Origin: Eubacterium sp. 14-2
Lineage (GTDB): Bacteria > Bacillota > Clostridia > Lachnospirales > Lachnospiraceae
Direction of reading: 5' to 3'
Length of the DNA: 64,000 nt
NCBI RefSeq assembly: GCF_000403845.2
Contig: NZ_KE159568.1
Span: forward strand, 433,724 to 497,723
Each line of letters opens with the position of its first letter. The first letter of the stretch is position 1. The notes below the pieces were generated by a model. The model saw only the letters and a program-made list of their open reading frames with translations. It did not search any database and had not been told where the DNA came from. Below are positions 9,111 through 16,980 of the stretch, piece by piece. The position numbers and the translations under genes were made by a program.

Positions 9111-9138
9111 TTGTATTTTTTTCGTTACCTGCTACAAT
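9111..9138 (+). promoter_or_regulatory. Promoter for the flavin reductase gene, probable HxlR target
   Basis: TTGTAT (9111-9116) and TACAAT (9133-9138) are 16 bases apart, 53 bases before the ATG. The palindrome AGTACT (9107-9112) overlaps the -35 box and could be part of the HxlR operator. The assignment rests on position and fit to consensus only. Confidence 0.5.
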
Positions 9139-9191
9139 TATATGCACAGACGCTGGTTCTGTCAATCCCATATAGAAACGAGGTAATCACA

Positions 9192-9758
9192 ATGAGAAAG
9201 AAACTCAGCATAACAGAAGGCATCTTCCCGATGCCGGTCTTAATGGTAGCAACCTATAACGAAGACGGCAGCGTAAATGTCATGAATGCTGCCTGGGGCA
9301 CCATGCAGGAAAGAGGCAATGTTGCCCTCAATCTGACGGAAACGCACAAGACCGTAAAAAATATCAGGGCAAGGGGCGCTTTTACGGTAAGCATCGCTGA
9401 TGCAGCCCATGTGGTGGAAGCTGACTATTTCGGTGTTGAATCCGGCAACCGGGTTGCAGGCAAATTCGAGAACAGCGGCCTGACCGCAAGTAAGGCAGAA
9501 ACTGTAGACGCACCTGTCATCAACGAATTCCCTCTCTGTCTTGAATGTGAGTTTATTGAATACCAGGACGGGGAATACGGATGCGGCGTCATCGGCAGAG
9601 TGGTAAATGTCACAGCAGACGAGAGTGTCATGGCCGGTGACAAGGTCGATATGTCCCTGGTAAACGCAATCGCCTTTGATCCTTATACACATGGCTATTA
9701 TAAGGTGACCGAAAGGGTAGGGGAAGCATTCAAAGACGGCTTACAGCTCAAAAAATAA
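9192..9758 (+). CDS. Flavin reductase family (FMN-binding split-barrel) protein
   Basis: 188 aa. The N-terminus (FPMPVLMVATYNEDGSVNVM), the flavin-phosphate loop region (LTETHKTVKNIRARGAFTV) and the ending YKVTERVGEAFKDG match flavoredoxin-like split-barrel flavoproteins that bind FMN and reduce it or pass electrons. ATG 9192 is chosen over an upstream alternative at 9111 because GAGG lies eight bases before it and the upstream frame overlaps the promoter. It is one of the few plus-strand genes, is divergent from HxlR and is followed by a strong terminator. Confidence 0.9.
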   Translation: MRKKLSITEGIFPMPVLMVATYNEDGSVNVMNAAWGTMQERGNVALNLTETHKTVKNIRARGAFTVSIADAAHVVEADYFGVESGNRVAGKFENSGLTASKAETVDAPVINEFPLCLECEFIEYQDGEYGCGVIGRVVNVTADESVMAGDKVDMSLVNAIAFDPYTHGYYKVTERVGEAFKDGLQLKK

Positions 9759-9770
9759 TACTGATGCGCC

Positions 9771-9803
9771 ACAGGAGTCCCAGAGATGGGGCTCCTGTTT
9801 TTT
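9771..9803 (+). terminator. Rho-independent terminator of the flavin reductase gene
   Basis: ACAGGAGTCCC pairs with GGGGCTCCTGT across a six-base loop, followed by six T. It starts 12 bases after the stop codon. Confidence 0.9.
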
Positions 9804-9830
9804 CACTTTATTTCAGCAAGCTGTCCGATG

Positions 9831-10013
9831 TTATGGAAAAGCAGCTGTAAACTCATTCAAAATATCCCGCCCCTTCTGCATCTCCTGCAGCGTAAATAGC
9901 AGCCTCGCCGTTTTCCCGCTCTCCAGCACCACCTTATGTTTGGAATCCCATGCGGCGCTGTAATGACAGCCCAACTGGACATTTTCCGTATTTAGAAAGT
10001 TCCTCGCCCAAAT
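9831..10013 (-). other. Short open frame after the CMD-cupin gene, possible remnant
   Basis: About 60 codons (ending RDILNEFTAAFP) are open on the minus strand with a strong AAGGAGGAG site just upstream but no ATG, GTG or TTG at a good distance; the first candidate codons are ATC/ATT. The peptide contains NFLNTENVQLGCHYSAAWD and looks like real coding sequence rather than noise. It may be a remnant, or use a rare ATT start. I do not recognise the family. Confidence 0.3.
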
Positions 10014-10055
10014 GATTTTCTCCTCCTTGCTTCTTTATCTACTCTGATCCGGACT

Positions 10056-10811
10056 TTACTTCAGACTGTTATACGTTCCATCGTCTACCGCTTCCAGCCA
10101 TTCATTGGAACCGTTCTCACCAGGAACTTCAACCGCCAGATGCGAAAACCAGCTGTCTTTTGCCGCGCCGTGCCAGTGCTTTACACCCACCTGGATATTG
10201 ACAACATCTCCGGGGCGGAGTTCCTGCGCCTCTTTTCCTTCTTCCTGGTAATACCCACGCCCTGCAACACAGACCAGAATCTGCCCGCCGCCTTTATCCG
10301 CATGGTGGATATGCCAGTTGTTGCGGCATCCCGGCTCAAATGTCACATTGAAAATCCCAACCTGTGATGTGGAAAGCGGGGCAAGGAAACTTCGTCCGGT
10401 AAAATACTGTGCAAAGCCATCATTAGGCTTGCCGACAGGAAACACCATCTTGGCCGCATGGGCAGCTTTTGCATCCTCACCTGCCATCTCATCTTTCCAC
10501 ACATCCTTTGCCAGACCAAACACCGCCCAGCCCTTTGGCCATCCTGCATAAAAAGCGGCATGGGTGATGATCGCTGCGGCTTCCGCTTTCGTCACACCAT
10601 GTGCCTTTGCATTTTCCAGATGGTAAATCAGCGAAGAATCCGTAATACCAGAAGACATCAGCGCCACCATCGTTACAATGCATCGTGTTTTCAGGTCAAT
10701 ATCCTGATTGTTCCAGTTTTCCCCAAACAGCACATCGTCATTATAATGGGCAAATTCCGGTGCGAAGTCGCCTAACTGCATCTTTCCTGCTGTCTGTACA
10801 ATTTTCTCCAT
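10056..10811 (-). CDS. Carboxymuconolactone decarboxylase-like / cupin two-domain protein
   Basis: 251 aa from ATG 10811 (SD AGGAGG seven to nine bases upstream; a longer frame upstream overlaps the preceding gene out of frame). Residues about 20-110 form a CMD/AhpD-like helical domain (TRCIVTMVALMSSG, ITHAAFYAGWPKGWAVF). The rest is a cupin with the metal-ligand pattern HIHHADKGGGQILVCVAGRG and GDVVNIQVGVKHWHG. Such fusions occur beside aldo/keto reductases and flavodoxins in Firmicutes and are assumed to act in redox or carbonyl detoxification; the reaction is not established. Last gene of LysR module 1, 20 bases after the aldo/keto reductase. Confidence 0.85.
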   Translation of the reverse strand: MEKIVQTAGKMQLGDFAPEFAHYNDDVLFGENWNNQDIDLKTRCIVTMVALMSSGITDSSLIYHLENAKAHGVTKAEAAAIITHAAFYAGWPKGWAVFGLAKDVWKDEMAGEDAKAAHAAKMVFPVGKPNDGFAQYFTGRSFLAPLSTSQVGIFNVTFEPGCRNNWHIHHADKGGGQILVCVAGRGYYQEEGKEAQELRPGDVVNIQVGVKHWHGAAKDSWFSHLAVEVPGENGSNEWLEAVDDGTYNSLK

Positions 10812-10831
10812 TCGTCTTATCCTCCTGTCAT

Positions 10832-11842
10832 TTATACCACATTTCCTGCTTTTTGTTTTCCGTTCTGTGCCATAACTCCCGCAAGGGCATGGGGAACATA
10901 CAACTCTTCCAGATAACGGGTTTCGGCTTCCGTCAGCTCCAACTCCACCGCTTTTACCGCGCCATCCACATGGGAAATTTTTGTTGCTCCCACCACAGGC
11001 GCTGTCACCTTCGTCAGAAGCCACGCAAGAGAAACCTCCGTCATGGAAACACGCCTTTTCTTCGCGATTTCTTCCACACGCCGTATAATCCTTCCATCAG
11101 CCTCTGCCGTAGCGTCATATTTGAACCTCGCATAAACGTCCTGCTCCAGCCGCTTTGAAGTTTCTCCGGGGTGGCGGGACAGCCTTCCGCTTGCCAGCGC
11201 GCTATATGGCGTCATGGCAATATTTTCTGAATAACAGAAAGGCGCCATTTCCCGTTCTTCCTCACGGGCAATCAGATTATAATGCCCCTGGATGGATACA
11301 AACTCCGCAAACCCCTGTGACTTTGCGTAATAATTCGCCCCGGCAAGCTGCCACGCAAAACAATTGGAAATACCAATATAACGGGTCTTTCCTGCCTTTA
11401 CGACATTGTTTAGCCCCTCCATAATCTCCTCCAACGGGGTATGGTAATCCCACATATGGTAAATATAGAGATCGACATAATCCATGCCGAGATTTTCAAG
11501 GCTCTTATTCAGGTAATTCTGAATGTGCTGCTGCCCGCTGACCCCGGAGTCAATTTCTTCCTGTGTACGCGGGGTAAACTTTGTGGCAATCACATATTCA
11601 TCACGCTTTGCAAAATCCCGGAGTGCCTTCCCGACAAACTGCTCACTGGTTCCATTCTGATAGACAATCGCCGTATCATAAAAATTGATGCCAAGCTCCA
11701 GACCATGCTTTATAATCTCCCTCGTCCTGCTTTCATCCACCGTCCAGCTATGCTGTCCGACAGCCGCATCGCCAAATCCCATACACCCCATACAGATGCG
11801 GGACACTTTCAAATCCGATTTTCCTAAATTTGTATACTGCAT
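10832..11842 (-). CDS. Aldo/keto reductase
   Basis: 336 aa TIM-barrel oxidoreductase expected to reduce aldehydes or ketones with NADPH. The catalytic tetrad is present: Asp and Tyr in NFYDTAIVYQNG, Lys in VIATKF, His in LYIYHMWD. The C-terminal cofactor loop (LLTKVTAPVVGATKISHVD) is of the type that binds the NADP 2'-phosphate region. It lies in the LysR module 1 operon between a ferredoxin-type AKR and the CMD-cupin protein. Confidence 0.92.
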   Translation of the reverse strand: MQYTNLGKSDLKVSRICMGCMGFGDAAVGQHSWTVDESRTREIIKHGLELGINFYDTAIVYQNGTSEQFVGKALRDFAKRDEYVIATKFTPRTQEEIDSGVSGQQHIQNYLNKSLENLGMDYVDLYIYHMWDYHTPLEEIMEGLNNVVKAGKTRYIGISNCFAWQLAGANYYAKSQGFAEFVSIQGHYNLIAREEEREMAPFCYSENIAMTPYSALASGRLSRHPGETSKRLEQDVYARFKYDATAEADGRIIRRVEEIAKKRRVSMTEVSLAWLLTKVTAPVVGATKISHVDGAVKAVELELTEAETRYLEELYVPHALAGVMAQNGKQKAGNVV

Positions 11843-11916
11843 CGTTTTCCTTTCTGTCGTTGTCAGCTACTATATTTATAATATTTTGCCTGATTTTGAC
11901 ATTTTCCCTGTCCTCC

Positions 11917-13026
11917 TTAGTTAAAATAATCTGCAATTTCCTGCATCCTTGCCACCTGGTCCACATGGAACGGACATCGGCTGTTACAATGCCCGCAGCG
12001 GACACAGGATTCTGCTTTGACGGCCAGATTTTCATAATGGTTTCTTGCAAGCTCATCGCCTGACCGGGCAAGATCATAATACTTATTAATCAGCCCCACA
12101 TCCAGACCTGCCGCACAGGGCTGACAATGGTTACAGTAAACACACTTTCCCATGACTCTCTGTGGTGCAAAGGAACCAAGGACAGAATAATCCTTTTTTT
12201 CCGGTGCAGCATTACAGAAACCAAGGACCCTTCTCAGGTCTTCCATATTACGGACACCGGGAAGTACCGTCAAAACGCCCGGTTTATCCAGAGCATACTG
12301 GATACACTGATATTCTGTCAATGCCCTGCCAAAAGGAGAAGTCTTTGCATCCAATAACTGCCCACCGCTGAAAGCCTTCATAACGGAAATGCCCACTCCT
12401 TCCGTCTCACAGCGGCGGTACAATTCCATACGTTCAGCCACGCTTCCTATTGCATAGCTGTCTGTTTCATAATCCGCTGCGCCGGCATAATCATAAGCGG
12501 GATTGACGCTGAACATCAGCATATCCAGAATTCCCATATCCAGCACTTTACTTACAAGCTCTGGCGTATGGGAAGAAAGACCGATATGCCGTACCACGCC
12601 TTCCTCTTTCAGTTCCTCTATATAACGGATGATCCCGGCTTTCTCTATGCTTCGCAGATCCGCAGGTTCATCAATACAATGTATAAATCCGAAATCAATA
12701 TAATCGGTCTGCAGCGCCTTCATCTGCCAGTCAACAGAACGCTTGACAGTATCCAGATTTGTTGTCCATCCATAAGCTCCTGTTTCATAGCTGGCACCAA
12801 AATGAATCTGAAAATATACCTTATCCCGCCTACCCTTTATTGCACGCCCATAGGCCGCAAAAGGCTTTGCTTCCGACGATGCCATATCAAAAAAGTTAAT
12901 ACCGTTCTCAATGGCTGTATCCATGATTTCCTCAATTTCCTTTTCGCCTGAAGCCTGAATAGAACTGGCGCCAATCCCCAAAACACTGATCTGCTCCGCA
13001 CCTTTCGGCATTTTACGGTATTGCAT
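11917..13026 (-). CDS. Aldo/keto reductase-like protein with C-terminal 4Fe-4S ferredoxin domain
   Basis: 369 aa from ATG 13026 (TTAGGGAGGAAAAATTC just upstream; the longer frame to 13131 is not supported). An AKR barrel (about 1-280) is followed by CVYCNHCQPC and CVRCGHCNSRCPF, eight cysteines consistent with iron-sulfur binding. The AKR tetrad is degenerate: the Asp region reads FFDMASSEAK without the usual Tyr, the Lys strand reads VYFQIHFG, while a His remains in FGFIHCID. It may therefore use electrons from Fe-S centres rather than act as a standard NADPH reductase. Part of LysR module 1. Confidence 0.88.
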   Translation of the reverse strand: MQYRKMPKGAEQISVLGIGASSIQASGEKEIEEIMDTAIENGINFFDMASSEAKPFAAYGRAIKGRRDKVYFQIHFGASYETGAYGWTTNLDTVKRSVDWQMKALQTDYIDFGFIHCIDEPADLRSIEKAGIIRYIEELKEEGVVRHIGLSSHTPELVSKVLDMGILDMLMFSVNPAYDYAGAADYETDSYAIGSVAERMELYRRCETEGVGISVMKAFSGGQLLDAKTSPFGRALTEYQCIQYALDKPGVLTVLPGVRNMEDLRRVLGFCNAAPEKKDYSVLGSFAPQRVMGKCVYCNHCQPCAAGLDVGLINKYYDLARSGDELARNHYENLAVKAESCVRCGHCNSRCPFHVDQVARMQEIADYFN

Positions 13027-13039
13027 GAATTTTTCCTCC

Positions 13040-13135
13040 CTAATATCCGATTTCTTCCAGCCAGTTATTGATCGTTTCCTGCTGAATCCATGCTGCCATC
13101 TGAGCCACATTCCCAGGTGCCTGCACGTCATCCAT
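13040..13135 (-). CDS. Small 31-aa open frame between flavodoxin and Fe-S AKR genes
   Basis: Starts two bases after the flavodoxin stop and ends 13 bases before the Fe-S AKR start. The peptide ends INNWLEEIGY, which resembles the C-terminal helix of flavodoxins, so this may be the tail of a lost second flavodoxin rather than a functional peptide. No clear ribosome site is seen. Confidence 0.3.
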   Translation of the reverse strand: MDDVQAPGNVAQMAAWIQQETINNWLEEIGY

Positions 13136-13137
13136 TT

Positions 13138-13614
13138 TCACAGACTTTCTGCCCATGCCTTCAGTTCTGTCTGTGCCACCACGCCGTTCAGCATTTTTCC
13201 TTCCAGTAAAATCGCACCAGGGCAGCTCGGCGCAAGTTTTTCATTTGTACTCCCCATCCCGCTTCCGCCGGAAGTGGCAAACGGCACAATCGTTTTACCA
13301 GAAAAATCATAACTTTCCAAAAATGTGTTGATAATTTTCGGCGCAACATACCACCATATGGGGAACCCGACAAACACCACTTCGTACTGGTCCATATCTT
13401 CCATTTTCCCGGCAATCACAGGGCGGAATGCGGGATCATTCATTTCCACACTACTACGGCTTTTCTTATCCATCCAGTCAAGATCTTCCCTGCTGTAAGG
13501 AATCTCCGGCACAATCTCATACAAGTCTGCGCCTGCTGCCTCTGACAGCTTCCATGCTGCTTTGGCTGTCACGCCGCTTGCTGAAAAATATGCTACTAAC
13601 ATTTTTTTGCTCAT
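13138..13614 (-). CDS. Flavodoxin
   Basis: 158 aa. The phosphate-binding loop is at the start (VAYFSASGVTAKAA), followed by the PWW-type strand VFVGFPIWWYVAPKIINTFLES and the FMN-contacting PFATSGGSGMGST loop. It carries electrons through bound FMN in the cytoplasm; it has no signal peptide, unlike its paralogue at 16981. ATG 13614 (MSKKML) is chosen because GGAGG lies about six bases upstream; the longer reading starts inside that ribosome site. Confidence 0.92.
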   Translation of the reverse strand: MSKKMLVAYFSASGVTAKAAWKLSEAAGADLYEIVPEIPYSREDLDWMDKKSRSSVEMNDPAFRPVIAGKMEDMDQYEVVFVGFPIWWYVAPKIINTFLESYDFSGKTIVPFATSGGSGMGSTNEKLAPSCPGAILLEGKMLNGVVAQTELKAWAESL

Positions 13615-13633
13615 TTCAATTACCTCCATAAAT

Positions 13634-13843
13634 TTATGATTTGATCACCTGAAAAGTTTTCCACTTTCCGGTTCTTTCCCTCCAGATAAACAGAACAGCC
13701 CTGACCATCCAGTCACATATCATGGCAAGGGCAATCCCAATCACACCCATCTGCATGGTAATCCTCAGCAGATACGACAAAAGCAGACGCACCGCAACTG
13801 TAGAAATAACTGACACATACATGGTAAATTTCACATCCTCCAA
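13634..13843 (-). pseudogene. MATE-type efflux protein, C-terminal fragment
   Basis: 69 codons ending RTGKWKTFQVIKS with two membrane segments (VAVRLLLSYLLRITMQMGVIGIALAMI). It resembles the last two helices of MATE multidrug exporters, which are about 450 aa. The upstream portion is absent, so this is a deletion remnant in LysR module 1. It ends 19 bases before the flavodoxin start. Confidence 0.6.
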
Positions 13844-13890
13844 TTTTTTATTAGCATAATCCCATTCTCTAAATATTGGGGTGTTGCTTT

Positions 13891-14178
13891 TTACCGTACC
13901 AGCGAAAAAGTATCTTCTGCCAGTGTCGTATCATACAGAACACCATCTAATGTAATATCGCCAATTGCTTCAATCGCAATACCATCCATAGAAACCACTG
14001 CATGACTCGCCTGCAATATACTCTGTCTTACCATACCGCCCATCTCCATCAGGCACAATACTGGCTGAAGTGGTAGCATCCACATTATCCGGATAATCTG
14101 TATTTCCCCAACGTGAAAAATAAACAATCAGAATATTGTTCACTGCCTGATCTTTCTCTCCGCCTTCTGATTCCGACT
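13891..14178 (-). pseudogene. Fragment of a second flavodoxin, internally deleted
   Basis: One frame reads NNILIVYFSRWGNTDYPDN then GDGRYGKTEYIA, a flavodoxin phosphate-loop region; the frame then changes and continues in another frame as IGDITLDGVLYDTTLAEDTF to a stop at 13891, which looks like the start of a cyclophilin-like domain sometimes fused to such flavodoxins. No start codon precedes the first part. Together with the MATE fragment it shows that the operon head has been eroded. Confidence 0.5.
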
Positions 14179-14181
14179 TTT

Positions 14182-14382
14182 CTATTTTTGTTCTTTCATT
14201 TTACAGATGATATAATCAATCTCATCAAGAGACTGCTGCTTTCCATGTATTTCATCCAGTAATTGATACCTGCATTTCCGCAGCATCCGTATCTGTATCT
14301 CCTTATCATCGCATCTGGTTATTTTCTCAATCTGCTCTTTACTGAATCCGGCTTTGGAAAGGGCATAGATATCTGGTTCCAA
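14182..14382 (-). CDS. Small helical protein heading LysR module 1
   Basis: 66 aa from TTG 14382, chosen because AGGAGGG lies nine bases upstream; the ATG further up precedes that ribosome site. It shares a pattern with the protein at 21918: IY, an AG near residue 10, then R/Y-R, LL, IH, Q, LD-x-IDY-I-K-K near the C-terminus. It is predicted all-helical with a charged amphipathic C-terminal helix. Both copies are first in an operon of redox genes next to a LysR gene, which suggests a regulatory or scaffolding role. Family not recognised. Confidence 0.6.
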   Translation of the reverse strand: MEPDIYALSKAGFSKEQIEKITRCDDKEIQIRMLRKCRYQLLDEIHGKQQSLDEIDYIICKMKEQK

Positions 14383-14452
14383 GAAAAAGATCCCTCCTAA
14401 AACAAAAATGTAAGTGCGGTTCCAAAGCTTCCTGCCTCGTCCCTGCACTTAC

Positions 14453-14520
14453 ATTATAATTATATACATAACGCATATCAAATACTTAGTTTTTATGACT
14501 CACCCATGCTTAAAAAGCAT
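14453..14520 (-). promoter_or_regulatory. Promoter and LysR1 operator of module 1
   Basis: On the minus strand TTGATA (14481-14476) and TATAAT (14458-14453) are 17 bases apart. The 11-bp box ATATCAAATAC (plus strand, 14475-14485) covers the -35 and is found identically at 22194 and 22753. The palindrome ATGCTTAAAAAGCAT (14506-14520), inside the end of lysR1, lies 24 bases upstream of the -35 and matches a palindrome at the lysR1 promoter. Confidence 0.65.
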
Positions 14521-15383
14521 TTTGCGTATTCTATAAATTTTGTCGCCGCCAGACTGAATGGCTGATCCCGTTTCCATGCCAAAACACACGTTGCCATAAG
14601 CTCCGGATACAGCGGCCTGCAGACAATCTTTGATGAATCCCAAAAAGGAACCGCACCCTCAATGACCAGAGAATATGCCAGTCCCCTGCTTACCATGACT
14701 GCACCGTTGGTACTCAAATTACTGGTAAACATAACATTCAGACTTTTATAATAGTCCCCAAACCAGCTTGCCAATTCACTCTGCACCTGTATCCTTCGCG
14801 GAAGAATCAACGGCAAATCTGCCAGTTCGCCTGCCGTGACATACTTTTTCTCTGCAAGCGGATCATCCGGCGGTATCAAAACTACCCATCTTTCTTTCAT
14901 GTCCAGGCGGATAAACTCATATTTCCCCATCTCAATCGGCTCCAGGAGCAATCCTAAATCAAGCAACCCCTTATCCATCTGTTCTTTTACCAGATCCGCA
15001 GTCGCTGTAAACAGATCAAAAGTAACAAGGGGATATCTCTGATGGAAATTCCGAATTAAATCCGAGAGCATCTGCACAGAAGCAACTTCCCCGCATCCAA
15101 TAGAAATCTTTCCCTCTACCTGTTCTTCCTGCTCTATCAATTCTTTTTCTGTTTTATCAACCAGCTGTAAAATTTCCTCTGCCCGGCGGCGGAGCAGGAG
15201 ACCTTCATTCGTCAGCCGAATCTTCCGTGTCCCCCTGTCAAACAACCTGACACCAATCTCTTCCTCCATCTGTGCAAGCTGGCGTGAAAGCGTCGGCTGT
15301 GTAATATGTAAGACTTCTGCGGCCTTTGTAATACTTTCCTCTCTGACTACGGTAAGAAAATAGCGAAGAACCCTAATTTCCAT
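14493..15383 (-). CDS. LysR-family regulator 1
   Basis: 296 aa. The N-terminal winged HTH is typical (RYFLTVVREESITKAAEVLH, ITQPTLSRQLAQMEEEIG) and is followed by a LysR substrate-binding domain. Start ATG 15383 (MEIRVLRYF) with AAAGGAAC upstream; the frame to 15410 has no ribosome site. The protein is closely related in layout to LysR2 at 22849. Its 3' end overlaps the operator of the operon that begins at 14382, whose regulation it probably controls. Its own promoter carries the same palindrome, implying autoregulation. Confidence 0.9.
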   Translation of the reverse strand: MEIRVLRYFLTVVREESITKAAEVLHITQPTLSRQLAQMEEEIGVRLFDRGTRKIRLTNEGLLLRRRAEEILQLVDKTEKELIEQEEQVEGKISIGCGEVASVQMLSDLIRNFHQRYPLVTFDLFTATADLVKEQMDKGLLDLGLLLEPIEMGKYEFIRLDMKERWVVLIPPDDPLAEKKYVTAGELADLPLILPRRIQVQSELASWFGDYYKSLNVMFTSNLSTNGAVMVSRGLAYSLVIEGAVPFWDSSKIVCRPLYPELMATCVLAWKRDQPFSLAATKFIEYAKCFLSMGES

Positions 15384-15424
15384 ATGCAAGTTCCTTTCAG
15401 TTTTATCCATGCTTTACAGATAAT

Positions 15425-15453
15425 ATTATAACATTTTTATGCCTTTTAAGCAA
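15425..15453 (-). promoter_or_regulatory. lysR1 promoter with autoregulatory palindrome
   Basis: TTGCTT (15453-15448) and TATAAT (15430-15425) are 17 bases apart on the minus strand. The palindrome TTGCTTAAAAGGCAT (15453-15439) includes the -35 and differs at two of 15 positions from the one at 14506-14520. Confidence 0.65.
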
Positions 15454-15550
15454 TATAACCATACCGTTTGATTTTGTTTTAAAGAGATTCAAGTCCACAT
15501 CCAGAGGGTTCAAATCTGAACACGCTGCACTCTTACTTCCGCCATGATCA

Positions 15551-15661
15551 AAAAAACAATAAAGGCCTCCGGTCACTCAAAATGTTCCGAAAGCCTTTAT
15601 TTTCTATGGTTTTCCCCATATTATATTGTTGTCGATTGTATCAATTAAGCAATGATCATTT
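15551..15661. repeat. Dispersed hairpin repeat, copy 2
   Basis: Core AATAAAGGCCTCCGGTCACT, short loop, then TGTTCCGAAAGCCTTTATTT, with flanking similarity to copy 3 continuing through a GTATCAATTAAGC block to about 15661. The arms pair imperfectly and could terminate minus-strand transcription. It sits at the truncated end of a short-gene array. Confidence 0.6.
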
Positions 15662-15828
15662 CAGTATATAAACCATAAATCCAATTTTGAAAGGAAGGTT
15701 GCAGATATTAATAGATGAAGCTGCAAAAGGAAAACGGGGTGCATTAATGGGATTATATGAAAAGTATTAGCGGGATGTTCGATTACAACATCCGGCTCTG
15801 TCATATCCCATTTAAAATCGTCCGTCAT
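15661..15828 (-). other. Short gene D of a coupled array, probably truncated
   Basis: 55 codons. The start ATG overlaps the stop of gene C (ATGA), as expected for a real operon gene, and the first 20 residues (MTDDFKWDMTEPDVVIEHP) look coding. The rest is hydrophobic and in a region of other character, so the gene has probably lost its 3' part at the junction next to hairpin repeat copy 2. Family not recognised. Confidence 0.4.
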
Positions 15829-16010
15829 TTTGAATACTGTTTCCGGAGCATCTGAAAACAGACAATATCCTGCTCCCTGATTCCTGTATGCAAAAACAGC
15901 TTAACCGTTCTTTTATTTCCAGTCCGGCAGGCTGTCTTCATCAGCCACTCCTGCATTTCAACACATTTCAAATCAAATTTCTTTATATGTTTATTCAATA
16001 TCTGCTTCAT
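15825..16010 (-). CDS. Short gene C of a coupled array, unknown
   Basis: 61 aa beginning MKQILNKHIKKFDLKC, rich in Lys/Arg and Cys. Its start overlaps the end of gene B and its stop overlaps the start of gene D, so the four frames behave as one translationally coupled unit. No motif was recognised. Coupled runs of tiny genes are common in mobile-element backbones, which fits the adjacent IS fragment, but this is inference. Confidence 0.45.
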   Translation of the reverse strand: MKQILNKHIKKFDLKCVEMQEWLMKTACRTGNKRTVKLFLHTGIREQDIVCFQMLRKQYSK

Positions 16011-16257
16011 ACAAATCCTGTAATGGGGATTTCTGAGATGCATCCATTAACAATTCATATTCCGTTTCTGTGATCTCATAGATAATCTGAGACTCACCGA
16101 CCCGTACATAAGCAGGCACAGATTCTTCCTCCGATTCATAATCATCCGACGTATCTGCTTCTTCTGAAGGCCCCTCCTCTTTCACTTTGGCCTTTTCTTC
16201 GGCGGATCTGGAAATATGCAGAACAAAAGTTTTAAATTCCAAAAGTCGGTTTATCAT
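15991..16257 (-). CDS. Short gene B of a coupled array, acidic protein of unknown function
   Basis: 88 aa. A basic/hydrophobic start (MINRLLEFKTFVLHISR) is followed by a long acidic linker (EEADTSDDYESEEESV) and a compact C-terminal segment (YEITETEYELLMDASQ). It begins 26 bases inside the end of membrane protein A in another frame, and overlaps gene C at its end. Not recognised. Confidence 0.45.
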   Translation of the reverse strand: MINRLLEFKTFVLHISRSAEEKAKVKEEGPSEEADTSDDYESEEESVPAYVRVGESQIIYEITETEYELLMDASQKSPLQDLYEADIE

Positions 16258-16450
16258 TTCCTGTCAAATACCGTATGACAAATCCAAGAATAACAGCTGC
16301 CACAATCAGCGCTGCTGCAGAGCCTGTGGCCGTAGATGATACATACTCTGCCAGCGTCACGCTGTAATAGTTTAAGAGAATAACAGGAATTGCAATTCCT
16401 GCGGCAAATCCAGGATTATCCGTCAAAGAAGATAAAACAGTATCAATACA
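16232..16450 (-). pseudogene. Membrane protein A, N-terminus replaced by IS110 remnant
   Basis: The minus frame reads two membrane segments (GFAAGIAIPVILLNYYSV and GSAAALIVAAVILGFVIRYL) and ends TGNDKPTFGI. Upstream of about 16450 the same frame is antisense to the IS110 transposase, so the native start is missing. It heads the array of coupled short genes B-D. Confidence 0.5.
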
Positions 16451-16813
16451 TTTCCCGGCATCAGCTACCGGATGGGCGCAATGATCATCGCCGAAATCGG
16501 CGATTTTCACCGTTTTGATTCAGCCGATAAGATACTGGCTTATGCCGGAATGTCTCCTTCCACTTATCAATCCGGACAGCTGGATAACGGTTACTCCCAC
16601 ATGGAGAAACGTGGCTCCAGATATCTTCGATATGCGCTTTACAATGCGACAAAATATGTTTGCCACTGGGATGAATCCTTCGGTGCATATCTTGAAAAGA
16701 AGCGTTCTGACGGGAAGCATTACAATGTTGCTTTATCCCATGCAGCAAAAAAACCTGTTAGAACTATTTTTGCAATGGAAAAATCAGGTCAAGCATACAA
16801 ATCAGCCTCTTAA
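16451..16813 (+). mobile_element. IS110-family transposase, C-terminal fragment
   Basis: About 120 codons matching the C-terminal Transposase_20-type region of IS110/IS1111 enzymes: FPGISYRMGAMIIAEIGDF, AYAGMSPSTYQSGQ, EKRGSRYLRYALYNAT and YNVALSHAAKK. The N-terminal DEDD catalytic half is missing; an in-frame stop lies just before the fragment (16433). The sequence to about 16960 is probably the element's 3' flank. The junction with membrane protein A lies near 16450. Confidence 0.8.
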
Positions 16814-16980
16814 CCTGATCTACAAATATCCTCTTTTTAGAGCACCTGCAAAGATGCTCTTATTGTCATGCAGTTTTCAAGGTACTGACTGCAATGAAAA
16901 GTCATTGCCACTTTTTCTAATTTTGTTTTTATACTTGACTTTCTTTAATAGTTAGTCTACTATTATTATCAAAATTATCT

